64,000 bases of DNA from Micromonospora sp. WMMD980 (lineage in GTDB: Bacteria; Actinomycetota; Actinomycetes; Mycobacteriales; Micromonosporaceae): the NCBI RefSeq assembly GCF_029626035.1, contig NZ_JARUBE010000003.1:5394001-5458000 (forward strand), in the 5' to 3' direction. Numbering within the stretch: the first letter of the stretch is position 1; each line of letters begins with the position of its first letter. Both the position numbers and the translations under genes were made by a program. Below, in pieces: positions 9,983 through 19,564 of the stretch. The notes beneath the pieces are model-generated. The model searched no databases, was not told where the DNA came from, and worked only from the letters and a program-made list of their open reading frames with translations.

Positions 9983-12271
9983 GTGGTGCATGAGAACGAC
10001 GACCGAACCCCCGTGCCGGGCCGACCGCAGGTGCCGGAGCGGGACGTCGAACCGCTCTGGCCGCCCGAGGAGATCGACGGGGTGCTGGCCGCGCCGCCGT
10101 GGGCGGCTCCGGTCCAGCCGGCCGCACCGCCCTGGCCTCTCCCGCGCGCCGACGCCCCGGCCCCGTCGCCGCAGGCCACCCCGGCCCCGTCGCCGCAGGC
10201 CAGCCCGGTGCCGCCGCAGGCCGCTGCGAGGCCGCGGGCGGACCCGGGGCCGTCCCAGCCCGGCCCGGCGGAGGATGCGGGTCACGGAGTGGATGCCGGC
10301 GGACCACCACGGCCCGCGGTCGGCCTCGATCTTCCGTTCACGCTCGACCAGCCGACACCCGTGCCGATCCCGGCACCCTCCGGCCACCAGCCGGGGACGA
10401 CCACGCCCGGCCCCGCGACGACCTTCTCCGACGCTCCCGGGCCGACCACGTCCGGCTCCGTGCCGGCCCCCGGCCACCATCCGGCAACGAGCGCGCCGGC
10501 GACCTTCGGCGACGTTCCCGGGCCGACCACGTCCGGCCCGACGGCCACCGGGGGTGGACCGGAGTCGGCCACGCCGGGCCCGGAGGGCGCGGACGACCGG
10601 CCCGCAGGCACCCCCGCCCCGGCGGCGGCAGGCGGCGGAGGTGCCGCACCGACCAACGGGCGGGCCGCGTCGCCGTGGGCGCAGCCGCCGCAGCGCGGCA
10701 CGGCCGATCCCGGCTCGACGGGTCCCACCCCGGCCGACGGCCCTGTCCCGGTCGACGGTGCGGCCCGGGCGGACGGCCCGAGCCCGGTCGACGGTCGGAC
10801 CTCGTTCGGGATGGCGCGGGTCGACGGCCCGGCACCGGTGGTCGGCCCGATGCCGGTAGACGGTTCGACCTCGTTCGGGGTGGCGCGGGTCGACGGTCCG
10901 CAGCAGGCAGCGGGACCGGAGCTGTCCGCCGGGGAGCCGCCCCGGCTCGGCCCGTTCCCGCCGTCGCCGGGCGTGCCGATGCCGCAGCCGCCGCCCTACG
11001 GCAACGGGCCGACCTACCCGCCGGTCCCCTACCCGCCGCAGCAGCCCGGCCCGGCCGGTCAGCCGGGCTGGTATCCGCCCGGGTGGCCCGCGCAGACCGG
11101 GGCACCCCAGCCGGGCGGACCGACGCCGCAGCCCGGAGCGATCCCGCAGCCCGGCCCGACCCAGCACGGCGGCCCGACACCGCACGGCGGGCCGACCCAG
11201 CACGTCGGGCCGACACCGCACGCCGGGCCGACCCAGCACGCCGGGCCGGCCCAACACGCCGGGCCACCGCAGGCCCCGCAGCCGCAACCGCCCGCCCTGC
11301 CACCCGGCGTGTACCCGGAGCCCGGGTGGACACCGCAGCAGGCGGCACCACCGACCGCCGAGGACTTCGCCCGGCGGCGGCAGGCCCGTCCGGTCGACCC
11401 GGTGGCCACCATGGGCGTGCGCGCGGTGGTCAACCGGATGGGGCTGGTCCGGCTCGCGCCGGGTCGCCACGAGCAGGAGATGAAGCGCGACATCGAGATG
11501 GTCCGCCGCAACTTCGGCGGGCTGCGCCAGGTGACCGTGGTCAACCCCAAGGGCGGGGCCGGCAAGACGGTGGCCATCCTGCTGCTCGCGATGACCTTCG
11601 GGCAGAAGCGCGGCGGGTACGTGCTGGCCTGGGACAACAACGAGACGCAGGGCACCCTCGGGATGCGGGCGCAGCAGGACTTCCACGCCCGCACGGTGCG
11701 CGACATGCTCCGCGACCTGGGCCAGTTCCAGGGCGCGCACGGGCGGGTCGGCGACCTGTCGCAGTACGTCCGCTCGCAGGGCGAGGGCATGTTCGACGTG
11801 CTCGCCTCGGACGAGTCGGCGACCGGCGGCGAGATGCTGACCGCCGCCGCGTTCGCGGAGATCCGTGACGTGGTCAGCCGCTTCTACAAGCTGATCTTCG
11901 TGGACACCGGGAACAACGTCCGGGCGCAGAACTGGCAGGCCGCCATGGACGCGACCGACCAACTCGTGGTCACCATGTCGGCGCGGAACGACTCGGCGGA
12001 GACCGCCGCCCGGATGCTCGACCACCTGGAGCAGAGCGGCCGGCAACGACTGGTCCGGCAGGCGGTGACGGTGGTCTCGATGCCGCCGTCCCGCAAGGAG
12101 ATCGACCTGCCGGCCATCCAGGCCCACTTCGCCGCCCGCACCCGGGCGGTGCTGCTGGCGCCGTACGAGCGGCTCATCGACACCGGCGAACCGCTGCGCT
12201 ACGGCCAGCTCTCCGCCGCCACCCGCGACGCCTGGTTGAAGATCGCCGCGTCGGTGGCGGAAGGGTTGTAG
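9983..12271 (+). CDS. MinD/ParA-like ATPase with long proline-rich N-terminus
   Basis: The protein is 762 residues from the GTG at 9983, preceded by GGGAGGA. Residues ~1-460 are low-complexity Pro/Ala/Gly with short repeats such as GPTQH and GPTPH around residues 390-430. The C-terminal third is a SIMIBI ATPase: deviant Walker A in VNPKGGAGKT (residue ~525), a switch region DNNETQGTLG, and Walker B-like FVDTGNN. It resembles actinobacterial proteins with Pro-rich tails and MinD-like domains, some tied to type VII secretion or cell polarity. The partner is not identifiable here, and no ParB or ESX gene is nearby. Confidence 0.75.
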   Translation: MVHENDDRTPVPGRPQVPERDVEPLWPPEEIDGVLAAPPWAAPVQPAAPPWPLPRADAPAPSPQATPAPSPQASPVPPQAAARPRADPGPSQPGPAEDAGHGVDAGGPPRPAVGLDLPFTLDQPTPVPIPAPSGHQPGTTTPGPATTFSDAPGPTTSGSVPAPGHHPATSAPATFGDVPGPTTSGPTATGGGPESATPGPEGADDRPAGTPAPAAAGGGGAAPTNGRAASPWAQPPQRGTADPGSTGPTPADGPVPVDGAARADGPSPVDGRTSFGMARVDGPAPVVGPMPVDGSTSFGVARVDGPQQAAGPELSAGEPPRLGPFPPSPGVPMPQPPPYGNGPTYPPVPYPPQQPGPAGQPGWYPPGWPAQTGAPQPGGPTPQPGAIPQPGPTQHGGPTPHGGPTQHVGPTPHAGPTQHAGPAQHAGPPQAPQPQPPALPPGVYPEPGWTPQQAAPPTAEDFARRRQARPVDPVATMGVRAVVNRMGLVRLAPGRHEQEMKRDIEMVRRNFGGLRQVTVVNPKGGAGKTVAILLLAMTFGQKRGGYVLAWDNNETQGTLGMRAQQDFHARTVRDMLRDLGQFQGAHGRVGDLSQYVRSQGEGMFDVLASDESATGGEMLTAAAFAEIRDVVSRFYKLIFVDTGNNVRAQNWQAAMDATDQLVVTMSARNDSAETAARMLDHLEQSGRQRLVRQAVTVVSMPPSRKEIDLPAIQAHFAARTRAVLLAPYERLIDTGEPLRYGQLSAATRDAWLKIAASVAEGL

Positions 12272-12280
12272 GAGACGGCA

Positions 12281-12311
12281 CGACGGCCGGCCCGTGGTGG
12301 GCCGGCCGTCG
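12281..12311. terminator. Bidirectional terminator
   Basis: CGACGGCCGGCCC and its exact complement form a 13-bp stem with a GTGGT loop between two convergent genes. Confidence 0.8.
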
Positions 12312-12320
12312 TCGGGCGGG

Positions 12321-12749
12321 TCAGTCGCTGGCCAGCGCGTCCCCGGCGGCCGGGTCGCAGTCGCGCAGGAACTGGGCGCAGCGGGCGGCCTCGTCCGCCT
12401 CGCCGATCTCGCCGGCGGCCCGGGAGAGCACATAGAGGCAGCGGAGGAAGCCCTGGTTGGGCGCGTGCGACCAGGGCACCGGGCCGTGGCCCTTCCAGCC
12501 GCTGCGGCGCAGCTGGTCCAGGCCCCGGTGGTAGCCGGTGCGGGCGTAGGCGTACGCCGGGACGACCTGACCCGCGTTGAGCGCGCGGCCGGCCAGCGCC
12601 GCCCAGGCCGCGCTGTAGGTCGGAAAGCGGGCCGCGACCTCGGCGTACGCGTCATCGGTGCCCTGCTCGACAGCGGCGGCGAGCGCGGCGTCGGCCTCCT
12701 CGGAGACGGGGAGCAGGGTGGCCGGTGGCTCAGGTAACAGGTTCTGCAT
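12321..12749 (-). CDS. DUF3151 family protein
   Basis: A 142-residue soluble protein from the ATG at 12749 (MQNLLPEPP). It matches the actinobacterial DUF3151 pattern with Ala-rich helices, RFPTYSAAWAALAGRAL, a central AYAYARTGYHRGLD and GHGPVPWSHAPNQGFLR, and a C-terminal Cys-containing helix. The family has no assigned function and is widespread in actinomycetes. The open frame extends further upstream, but the ATG choice fits the family length. Confidence 0.75.
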   Translation of the reverse strand: MQNLLPEPPATLLPVSEEADAALAAAVEQGTDDAYAEVAARFPTYSAAWAALAGRALNAGQVVPAYAYARTGYHRGLDQLRRSGWKGHGPVPWSHAPNQGFLRCLYVLSRAAGEIGEADEAARCAQFLRDCDPAAGDALASD

Positions 12750-12926
12750 CGCCCCATTCAACCCGCTTCGCCCCCGGGTGCGCGAGGGGGCTGGCCGGCC
12801 GGTCAGCTGAACGGCTGAGGGTTTCGTCACGCCTGCGGCGGGACCAGACGTACCGGCGGCCCATGCCGTCGGCGTGGTTCTTGCACTACAACTACAGATC
12901 CGGAGCCTCCCCAGGAACCGGTTACG

Positions 12927-12959
12927 CAGGAGCCCGGCGGCGTGCCCGCCGGGCTCCTG
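12927..12959 (+). promoter_or_regulatory. Perfect 14-bp hairpin in the LOG-gene leader
   Basis: The stem begins CAGGAGCCCGGCGG (12927-12940), its exact complement is 12946-12959 and the loop is CGTGC. It lies 50 bp before the LOG start and 20 nt after an AT-rich stretch with Trp, Phe, His, Tyr and Asn codons (12875-12898). No T-run follows. It could be an attenuator, a terminator for a short upstream transcript, or simply a structured leader. Confidence 0.5.
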
Positions 12960-13009
12960 TCCGTACCGCCCGGGTTTGCGCGGTTGCCCGGTCGGGGCAG
13001 GATGATCCG

Positions 13010-14221
13010 GTGCCGACCCCACCACCCGCGGACGTCATCGAGCCGCACGACACCAGCATCGACGAGATCGAGACCCGCGGAGAGTTCGACAGGCGGATGG
13101 CCGAGGGAACCCTCGCCGGCCTGACCGTGCAGGGCCTCCGCCTCGACCTGGAGCCGGTCCCCGACCTGCGCGACGTCGACGTCGCCGGCACCCTCTTCGT
13201 GGGCTGCCGGTTCGCCGACCGCGAGGTGGGCGCGGACCTGGTCCGGCGGGGCGCCAACGTCGTCCCGCCGTTCTCCGGGCTGCCCTACCCGACCCAGCCG
13301 TCCCACCTCTACACCGCGGACGACCTGGCCGCCGGCTTCGCCGAGGGCGGGTTCACCGAGATGTACGACACCCGGGTGTACGCGCACTTCCGGGCGCACG
13401 GCGGCGCGCTGCCGGACGTCCGTGAGGCGCTCGGCCAGCGGCTGCACGACCACGGCGTGGACAACGCGCTCGCCGACGCCACCCGCTCGTGGCTGGCCGC
13501 GCACGGCCCGCAATCCGTGGTGGGCGTGATGGGTGGGCACGCGGTGCCGCGCGGCAGCGCCGCGTACCGGATGGCGGCGGTGCTGGGCTGGGAGCTGGCG
13601 CGGGCCGACCGGCTGGTGGTGACCGGCGGCGGCCCGGGTGTGATGGAGGCGGCGAACCTCGGCGCGTTCCTCGCGGCCTGGCCGGCGGAGGAGCTGACCG
13701 CCGCGATCGACGTGCTCGCCGCCGCGCCGGACTTCACCGACCACGACCGCTACACGGCGGCGGCGCTGGCGGTGCGCAAGCGGTACGCGGACGGACCGTC
13801 GCTGCCCACGCCGCGCCCGGCGGCGCCCGGCACCGAGTGGGCGCGCTCCGGCGGCCTGGCGATCCCGACCTGGCTGTACGGCCACGAACCGGCGAACCTG
13901 TTCGCCGGCCGGATCGCGAAGTACTTCTCGAACGCCATCCGGGAGGACACCATCCTGCGGCTGGCCCGGGGCGGGATCGTGTTCGCGCCGGGCCGGGCCG
14001 GCACCGTGCAGGAGGTGTTCCAGGCGGCGACGAAGACGTTCTACGGCACGGACGGGGCCAGCGGCGCCTACGTCTTCCTGGACCGGGCGTTCTGGACCAC
14101 CGAACTGCCGGTGGAGTCGTTGCTGCGGCCGCTCTTCGCCGGCTCCCCGTTCGGCGACCTGTCCCGGACGATCCACCTCACCGACGACGTACGCGAGGCG
14201 GTCGCCCTCCTGGTGAAGTGA
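13010..14221 (+). CDS. LOG/TIGR00730-type Rossmann protein
   Basis: This is a 403-residue protein; the GTG at 13010 was chosen because upstream sequence in the same frame is not protein-like. Residues ~165-400 form the lysine-decarboxylase-like LOG fold with GGHAVPRGSAAYR, VVTGGGPGVMEAAN and PGRAGTVQEVFQ, a variant of PGGxGTxxE. Smaller LOG members are cytokinin-type nucleoside-5'-monophosphate phosphoribohydrolases; this larger form has ~160 extra N-terminal residues, so activity is uncertain. Its TGA abuts repeat copy C and it converges on fba. Confidence 0.75.
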   Translation: MPTPPPADVIEPHDTSIDEIETRGEFDRRMAEGTLAGLTVQGLRLDLEPVPDLRDVDVAGTLFVGCRFADREVGADLVRRGANVVPPFSGLPYPTQPSHLYTADDLAAGFAEGGFTEMYDTRVYAHFRAHGGALPDVREALGQRLHDHGVDNALADATRSWLAAHGPQSVVGVMGGHAVPRGSAAYRMAAVLGWELARADRLVVTGGGPGVMEAANLGAFLAAWPAEELTAAIDVLAAAPDFTDHDRYTAAALAVRKRYADGPSLPTPRPAAPGTEWARSGGLAIPTWLYGHEPANLFAGRIAKYFSNAIREDTILRLARGGIVFAPGRAGTVQEVFQAATKTFYGTDGASGAYVFLDRAFWTTELPVESLLRPLFAGSPFGDLSRTIHLTDDVREAVALLVK

Positions 14222-14303
14222 AAGGAGGGGCCCCCTCTTAACGCCTGCGGTAGAGGAGGGGCCTCCTATTAACAGACGCGTTAATAGGGGGCCCCTCCTT
14301 ACC
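14222..14303. repeat. GGGGCCCC palindromic element, copy C (composite)
   Basis: The longest copy carries three boxes. Positions 14254-14273 and 14280-14299 pair in 19 of 20 positions around a 6-nt loop, each carrying AGGAGGGGCC and TATTAAC. It starts one base after the LOG stop codon and ends 11 bases before the fba stop, between convergent genes. Confidence 0.85.
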
Positions 14304-14314
14304 CGCGAAGCGGG

Positions 14315-15337
<1,023 letters not shown>

Positions 15338-15469
15338 GTCGAACGCTCCTTACTTACCGCTCTCGGCCGTGCAGGCCGCCGTCTTTCCTCGGGTGCGCCG
15401 GACCGCGCTGTCCACCGCGGGAAGTATCCCGTAGGAGCGAACGCGAGGCACAACCGACCCGGGCACCGC

Positions 15470-15853
15470 TCACCGCTTGTCCAGCCGGTCCGGCACGGCG
15501 ACGCTGATCAGCCAGCTCACCACCGACACCACGATGGCCCCCCAGAACGCAGCCCAGAAGCCGTCCACGTGGAACGGCAGCTTCAACAGGCCGGCGATCC
15601 AGTCGGTGAGCAGGAACAGCAGGGCGTTCACCACGAGCGCGAACAGGCCGAGCGTGAGCAGGTAGAACACGCAGCCGAACACCTTGATGAGCGGCTTGAG
15701 CACCGCGTTAACCACGCCGAAGACGAGCGCCACCACGATCAGCGTGAACACGGTGTTGCCACCGTTGCGACCGGTCACCTCCACGCCGGGCACGATCAGC
15801 GTCGCGACCCACAGTGCGACCGCGGTGATCGCCAGCCGGATCAGGAAGCCCAC
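15470..15853 (-). CDS. Phage-holin-family-IV-like membrane protein
   Basis: A 127-residue protein with four hydrophobic segments, the pattern of PF04020-like proteins common in bacterial chromosomes. The N-terminal helix is LAITAVALWVATLIVPGVEV; further helices surround VVNAVLKPLIKV, NALLFLLTDWIAGLL and GFWAAFWGAIVVSVVSWLIS. Despite the name, chromosomal copies are not phage genes and have no clear role. Monocistronic. Confidence 0.75.
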   Translation of the reverse strand: MGFLIRLAITAVALWVATLIVPGVEVTGRNGGNTVFTLIVVALVFGVVNAVLKPLIKVFGCVFYLLTLGLFALVVNALLFLLTDWIAGLLKLPFHVDGFWAAFWGAIVVSVVSWLISVAVPDRLDKR

Positions 15854-15989
15854 GCCTCCATCCTGGCACCGGCCGCCGCCCCCGGAGGGGACAATCGCCG
15901 ACTCCGCCGTTCGCCCGGCTCCGAGCGGTGGCCCGGACCAGCCCGTACGGTGGTGTGCAGGACGCCCGCACGAGACGCAGGGAGGGACG

Positions 15990-16199
15990 ATGGGTCAGCC
16001 CGACGAGGACTTCACCCCGAGCGACCACCTCGCTCCGGAGGAGCGGGATCCCGAGGCGGAGCCGGCCGACGCGGTCGAGCAGGCCGCCACGGTCACCGAC
16101 GACGCCGACGGGGAGCCGCACCGGGGCCTGGAGGTCGACGACTGGGACGCCATGGAGCAGGCCCGGGTGGTCACCGCCGACGAGGACGACTACCGCTGA
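15990..16199 (+). CDS. Small acidic protein of unknown function
   Basis: A 69-residue, strongly acidic protein (MGQPDEDFTPSDHL at its start, DEDDYR at its end), probably disordered and soluble. The ATG follows AGGGAGG very closely. No domain recognised. Short charged proteins of this kind are common in actinomycetes. Confidence 0.6.
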   Translation: MGQPDEDFTPSDHLAPEERDPEAEPADAVEQAATVTDDADGEPHRGLEVDDWDAMEQARVVTADEDDYR

Positions 16200-16260
16200 C
16201 CGGCCCGGCGAAGTCGATCAACCGTTCGGTCAATGTTCGGCATGCGGGACAGCAGGTGGA

Positions 16261-16275
16261 TTAAGGAATCCTTAA
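16261..16275. promoter_or_regulatory. Palindrome upstream of the surface-protein gene
   Basis: TTAAGGAATCCTTAA is a 15-nt palindrome, exact except for its central base. It is strikingly AT-rich and lies 45 bp before the ATG at 16320. It could be an operator or part of the promoter. Confidence 0.4.
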
Positions 16276-16319
16276 GCTCCACGGGCTCCACCTGATCACC
16301 CCCACGGGAGGACCCCCGC

Positions 16320-17876
16320 ATGCTCAGCAACTCCACCCGGCGTTGGTTCGCCGGGTTGGGCGTCGTAGGCGCGTTCGTCGCCGCCTCCGCCACTCCCGCG
16401 CTCGCCGCCCCGCCCGCGCTCCCCGAACCGCCCGCGGACGACCTGCTGCTCTACGCCAACGACGCGATCGTCGCGCCGGGCGGTCCGGCCAAGGCGGTCA
16501 CCCTCTACGCCTTCACCGAGGCGCTGCCCAGGGACGTCACCGTCACCGTCGACCACCGCGCGGTCGACGCCTTCGCCGACGTCACCCTGACCGACCGGAT
16601 GCCCGGGTGCGCGGACACCGCGGGCGTCCTCACCTGCCAACTCAAGGGCGCCGACGTCATCGACTACGTGCTCGACCTGACCGTCAAGGCGAAGGACGGG
16701 GCCGCGGAGGGCACCAAGGGCGACCTGCTGCTGAGCCTGGCGCCCAAGGGCGGCAAGGCGGTCAGCACGCGGTCGACCGTGGAGATCGGCGAGGGCGTGG
16801 ACCTTCGGGCGCCGGAGCGGCTCGGCCTGACCGGCGCCCCGGGCGCCACGGTCCGGACCCCGCTCGGCGTGGCGAACATCGGCGACCGTGCCGTGCACGG
16901 GACGGTGCTGCTGCTGGCCACCATGCCGACGCTGACGCCGACCACGAGCTACCGCAACTGCTCCTCGGTCGTCGACTTCGGCTCGACGTTGACCGTGTGC
17001 CGCTTCGACGACGACATCCCGGCGGGTGCGGCCCGGCAGCTCGACAGCTCCTCGGCCCTGAAGATCGCCGGTGACGCCTGGGCACCGAGCCGCCAGTACG
17101 GTTCGGCCTTCTGGTTCACCGGTGCGGACTTCGAGGAGTTCGCCGCGGACGTCCTGCCGGCGGACGGCTGGCAGCCGGGCAGCGGGGCCGCGCTCACGCT
17201 GGTGCCGGCGCCGTCCGCGCAGGCCAGGTCGCTGCGGCAGACCGACAACGACCCGACCAACAACGTCACGTCCGTCGAGGTCGACGTGACCGGCAACCAG
17301 CGGGCCGATCTCGCCGCCACCGGCGCCGAACTGCCGGGTACGCCCGGCCGCACGGTCACCGCCGAGGTCGGTTTCGTGAACAACGGCCCGGCGATGGCCA
17401 ACACCTTCACGCCGGGCGAGGTCGTCACGATCGCCCAGGTGACCGTTCCGGCCGGTGTCAAGGTCGTCAAGGCTCCCGAGGGATGCTCGCCGGGCACCCT
17501 TGAGGAGCCGACCGGCGGCTACGGCGAGCCGGGCGCGCGCGTCTACTCCTGCGAGTGGTACGACGTGCTGCACAAGGGTGACGCGGCGGTCTTCGCCTTC
17601 GGCCTGAAGATCGTCGAGGCGGGCGGCGCGCCGGGCAAGGTGGAGCTGCGTCACTTCGACCTCGGCGACAAGGGCCAGGTCGCCGACCTGAACCCGAAGA
17701 ACGACACCGCCGCGCTGGTCGTCGCCGCCGCGGAGGGCGGCCAGGGTGGCGGCGGCACGCTGCCGATCACCGGTTCGTCCACCGGCCTGATCGCCGGAGT
17801 CGGCGTGCTGCTGCTCGCCGGCGGCGCCGCGGGCTACGTGGTCTCCCGCCGCCGCCGGACCCACTTCGTCGCCTGA
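16320..17876 (+). CDS. Secreted LPXTG-type cell-wall anchored protein
   Basis: A 518-residue exported protein with GGGAGGA before the ATG. The signal peptide spans ~1-30 with RRWFAGLGVVGAFVAASATPALA. The body has beta-rich repeats; pairs of Cys occur in CADTAGVLTC and in later loops, and phrases such as TDNDPTNNVTSVEVDV suggest DUF11/Ig-like modules. The C-terminus is a sortase signal: LPITG, a hydrophobic helix (GLIAGVGVLLLAGGAAGYVV) and SRRRR. It is expected to be joined to peptidoglycan by a sortase not encoded here. The adhesive or structural role is not known. Confidence 0.85.
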   Translation: MLSNSTRRWFAGLGVVGAFVAASATPALAAPPALPEPPADDLLLYANDAIVAPGGPAKAVTLYAFTEALPRDVTVTVDHRAVDAFADVTLTDRMPGCADTAGVLTCQLKGADVIDYVLDLTVKAKDGAAEGTKGDLLLSLAPKGGKAVSTRSTVEIGEGVDLRAPERLGLTGAPGATVRTPLGVANIGDRAVHGTVLLLATMPTLTPTTSYRNCSSVVDFGSTLTVCRFDDDIPAGAARQLDSSSALKIAGDAWAPSRQYGSAFWFTGADFEEFAADVLPADGWQPGSGAALTLVPAPSAQARSLRQTDNDPTNNVTSVEVDVTGNQRADLAATGAELPGTPGRTVTAEVGFVNNGPAMANTFTPGEVVTIAQVTVPAGVKVVKAPEGCSPGTLEEPTGGYGEPGARVYSCEWYDVLHKGDAAVFAFGLKIVEAGGAPGKVELRHFDLGDKGQVADLNPKNDTAALVVAAAEGGQGGGGTLPITGSSTGLIAGVGVLLLAGGAAGYVVSRRRRTHFVA

Positions 17877-17890
17877 CCCGAGAACCACAA

Positions 17891-17923
17891 GGTGCCCCGC
17901 CGACCCGAGGTCGGTGGGGCACC
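17891..17923 (+). terminator. Terminator after the surface-protein gene
   Basis: GGTGCCCCGCCGACC pairs with 17909-17923 (15 bp with one G-U) around a 3-nt loop, 14 bases after the stop codon. Confidence 0.8.
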
Positions 17924-17981
17924 GCCCTATCCACCCCAACCCCAGCAGCAGCACGGGTAGCGACGAAGGCCGACCCAGGCA

Positions 17982-18055
17982 GGTTTCCGGGGGAGCCCGA
18001 CCCGCTCAGGGGATCAAGCCTGACCGCCCGGAGCGGGTCGGGCTCCCCGGAAACC
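17982..18055 (+). promoter_or_regulatory. Long hairpin in front of the RNA-repair operon
   Basis: The arms 17982-18007 and 18031-18055 are complementary over 25 bp with a single bulged G, around a 23-nt loop that itself contains CAGG/CCTG. It ends 39 nt before the hen1 start. It is much longer than the terminators in this window, and a normal terminator already follows the upstream gene, so it probably forms the 5' leader of hen1-pnkp. Confidence 0.65.
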
Positions 18056-18094
18056 CCCACGACAGACGAAGCAAGAGCAAGGAACATCAACCAC

Positions 18095-19564
18095 GTGCTG
18101 CTGACCCTCACCACGACCCACCGCCCCGCCACCGACCTCGGCCACCTGCTCGTCAAGCACCCGGACCGCGTGCAGAGCTTCGACCTGCCCGCCGGCGCCG
18201 CGCACGTGTTCTATCCCGAGGCGGGCGAGGCGCGGTGCACGGCGGCGCTGCTGGTCGAGGTGGATCCGCTGAAGCTGGGCGGTGGCCGGGGCCGCCGGCA
18301 GGCGACCGCGCCGGAGAGCTTCACCCTCGGGCAGTACGTCAACGACCGCCCGTACGCGGCCTCCAGCCTGCTCTCGTCGGCGCTGGCCAAGGTGTTCCGC
18401 TCGGCGCTGCGCGGCGAGTCCCGGGACCGGCCCGAGCTGGCCGCCACCTCGATCCCGCTGACCGTCCGGGTGCCGGTGCTGCGCTGCCGTGGCGGCGCCG
18501 ACCTGGCGGTACGGGTGTTCGCGCCGCTCGGCTGGACGGTGACGGCCACCCCGATCCCGCTCGACGAGTCGTACCCGGAGTGGGGCGACAGCCGCTACGT
18601 CGACCTGACGCTCGCCGGTTCGCTTCGGCTCGCCGACGCCCTCAACCACCTGTACGTCCTGCTGCCGGTGCTCGACGACGCGAAGCACTACTGGGTGGCA
18701 CCGGACGAGGTGGACAAACTGCTGCGGGCCGGCTCCGGCTGGCTGGCCGGGCACCCGGAGCGCGGTCTGATCATCCGTCGCTACCTGGCACACCGCCGGG
18801 CGCTGGCCGGCACGGCCCTGGCCCGCCTGACCGCGCTGTACCCGGCCGACGAGCCGCCCGCCGACGACAGCGTCGATCCGACCGCCGACGGGGCCGCCGT
18901 CCCGTCCCCAGCCGGTGCCGGGGCCACGGCGGCGCACCGGGCCCCGCTGGCGGTGCTCCGGCGCGAGGCGGTGCTCGCCGCGTTGCGCGACAGCGGCGCG
19001 AGCCGGGTGCTGGACCTGGGTTGCGGCGGCGGCGCGCTGCTCGCCGCGCTGGTGGCCGACCGGCGGTTCACCGAGGTGGTCGGCGTCGACGTCTCCGACC
19101 GGGCGCTCGGCCTGGCCGCCCGCCGGTTGCGGCTGGACCGGTTGCCGGAGCGGCAGCGGGAGCGGATCCACCTGCGCCAGTCGGCGCTGACCTACTCCGA
19201 CGACCGGCTGCGCGGCTATGACGCGGCGGTGCTGATGGAGGTGGTCGAGCACCTCGACCCGCCCCGGCTGCCGGCGCTCCAGGACGCGGTGTTCGGTCAC
19301 GCCCGACCCGGCACGGTGGTGGTGACCACGCCGAACGTGGAATACAACGTCCGCTACGAGGGGCTCGGGCCGGACCGGTTCCGGCACGCCGACCACCGGT
19401 TCGAGTGGACCCGGGCGGAGTTCGCCTGCTGGGTGGAGGGGGTGGCGGCGGCGCACGGCTACACCGCCACGATCACCGGTGTCGGCGACGCCGACCCGGA
19501 GGTGGGCTCGCCGACCCAGATGGCGGTCTTCACCCGCGACGACCGGAAGGAGACGGACCGATGA
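18095..19564 (+). CDS. hen1: 3'-terminal RNA ribose 2'-O-methyltransferase Hen1
   Basis: A 489-residue bacterial Hen1. It methylates the 2'-OH at the broken 3' end of RNA (for example ribotoxin-cut tRNA) so that the repaired RNA resists a second cut. The N-terminal half (TTTHRPATDLGHLLVKHP, YVNDRPYAASSLLSSAL) is the bacterial-specific domain that activates the Pnkp ligase. The C-terminal half is the methyltransferase with SAM motif VLDLGCGGGALLAAL (residue ~305), the metal-binding block MEVVEHLDP (~380) and TPNVEYN. Start GTG with AAGGAAC upstream. Its stop overlaps the pnkp ATG (ATGA). Confidence 0.93.
   Translation: MLLTLTTTHRPATDLGHLLVKHPDRVQSFDLPAGAAHVFYPEAGEARCTAALLVEVDPLKLGGGRGRRQATAPESFTLGQYVNDRPYAASSLLSSALAKVFRSALRGESRDRPELAATSIPLTVRVPVLRCRGGADLAVRVFAPLGWTVTATPIPLDESYPEWGDSRYVDLTLAGSLRLADALNHLYVLLPVLDDAKHYWVAPDEVDKLLRAGSGWLAGHPERGLIIRRYLAHRRALAGTALARLTALYPADEPPADDSVDPTADGAAVPSPAGAGATAAHRAPLAVLRREAVLAALRDSGASRVLDLGCGGGALLAALVADRRFTEVVGVDVSDRALGLAARRLRLDRLPERQRERIHLRQSALTYSDDRLRGYDAAVLMEVVEHLDPPRLPALQDAVFGHARPGTVVVTTPNVEYNVRYEGLGPDRFRHADHRFEWTRAEFACWVEGVAAAHGYTATITGVGDADPEVGSPTQMAVFTRDDRKETDR

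Noticed and set aside
9950..12757. A 935-codon open frame antisense to the MinD-like ATPase gene
   Set aside because: Its product is Arg/Gly/Pro-rich without any fold, and it is fully explained by the GC-rich codon bias of the real plus-strand gene.
12725..13009. N-terminal extension of the LOG protein through the upstream in-frame sequence
   Set aside because: The added residues are Arg-rich and run through a perfect hairpin; the GTG at 13010 gives a protein-like start. The region is treated as a leader instead.
15470..15853. Prophage signal from the holin-like gene
   Set aside because: No other phage gene is nearby and this family is mostly chromosomal membrane proteins.
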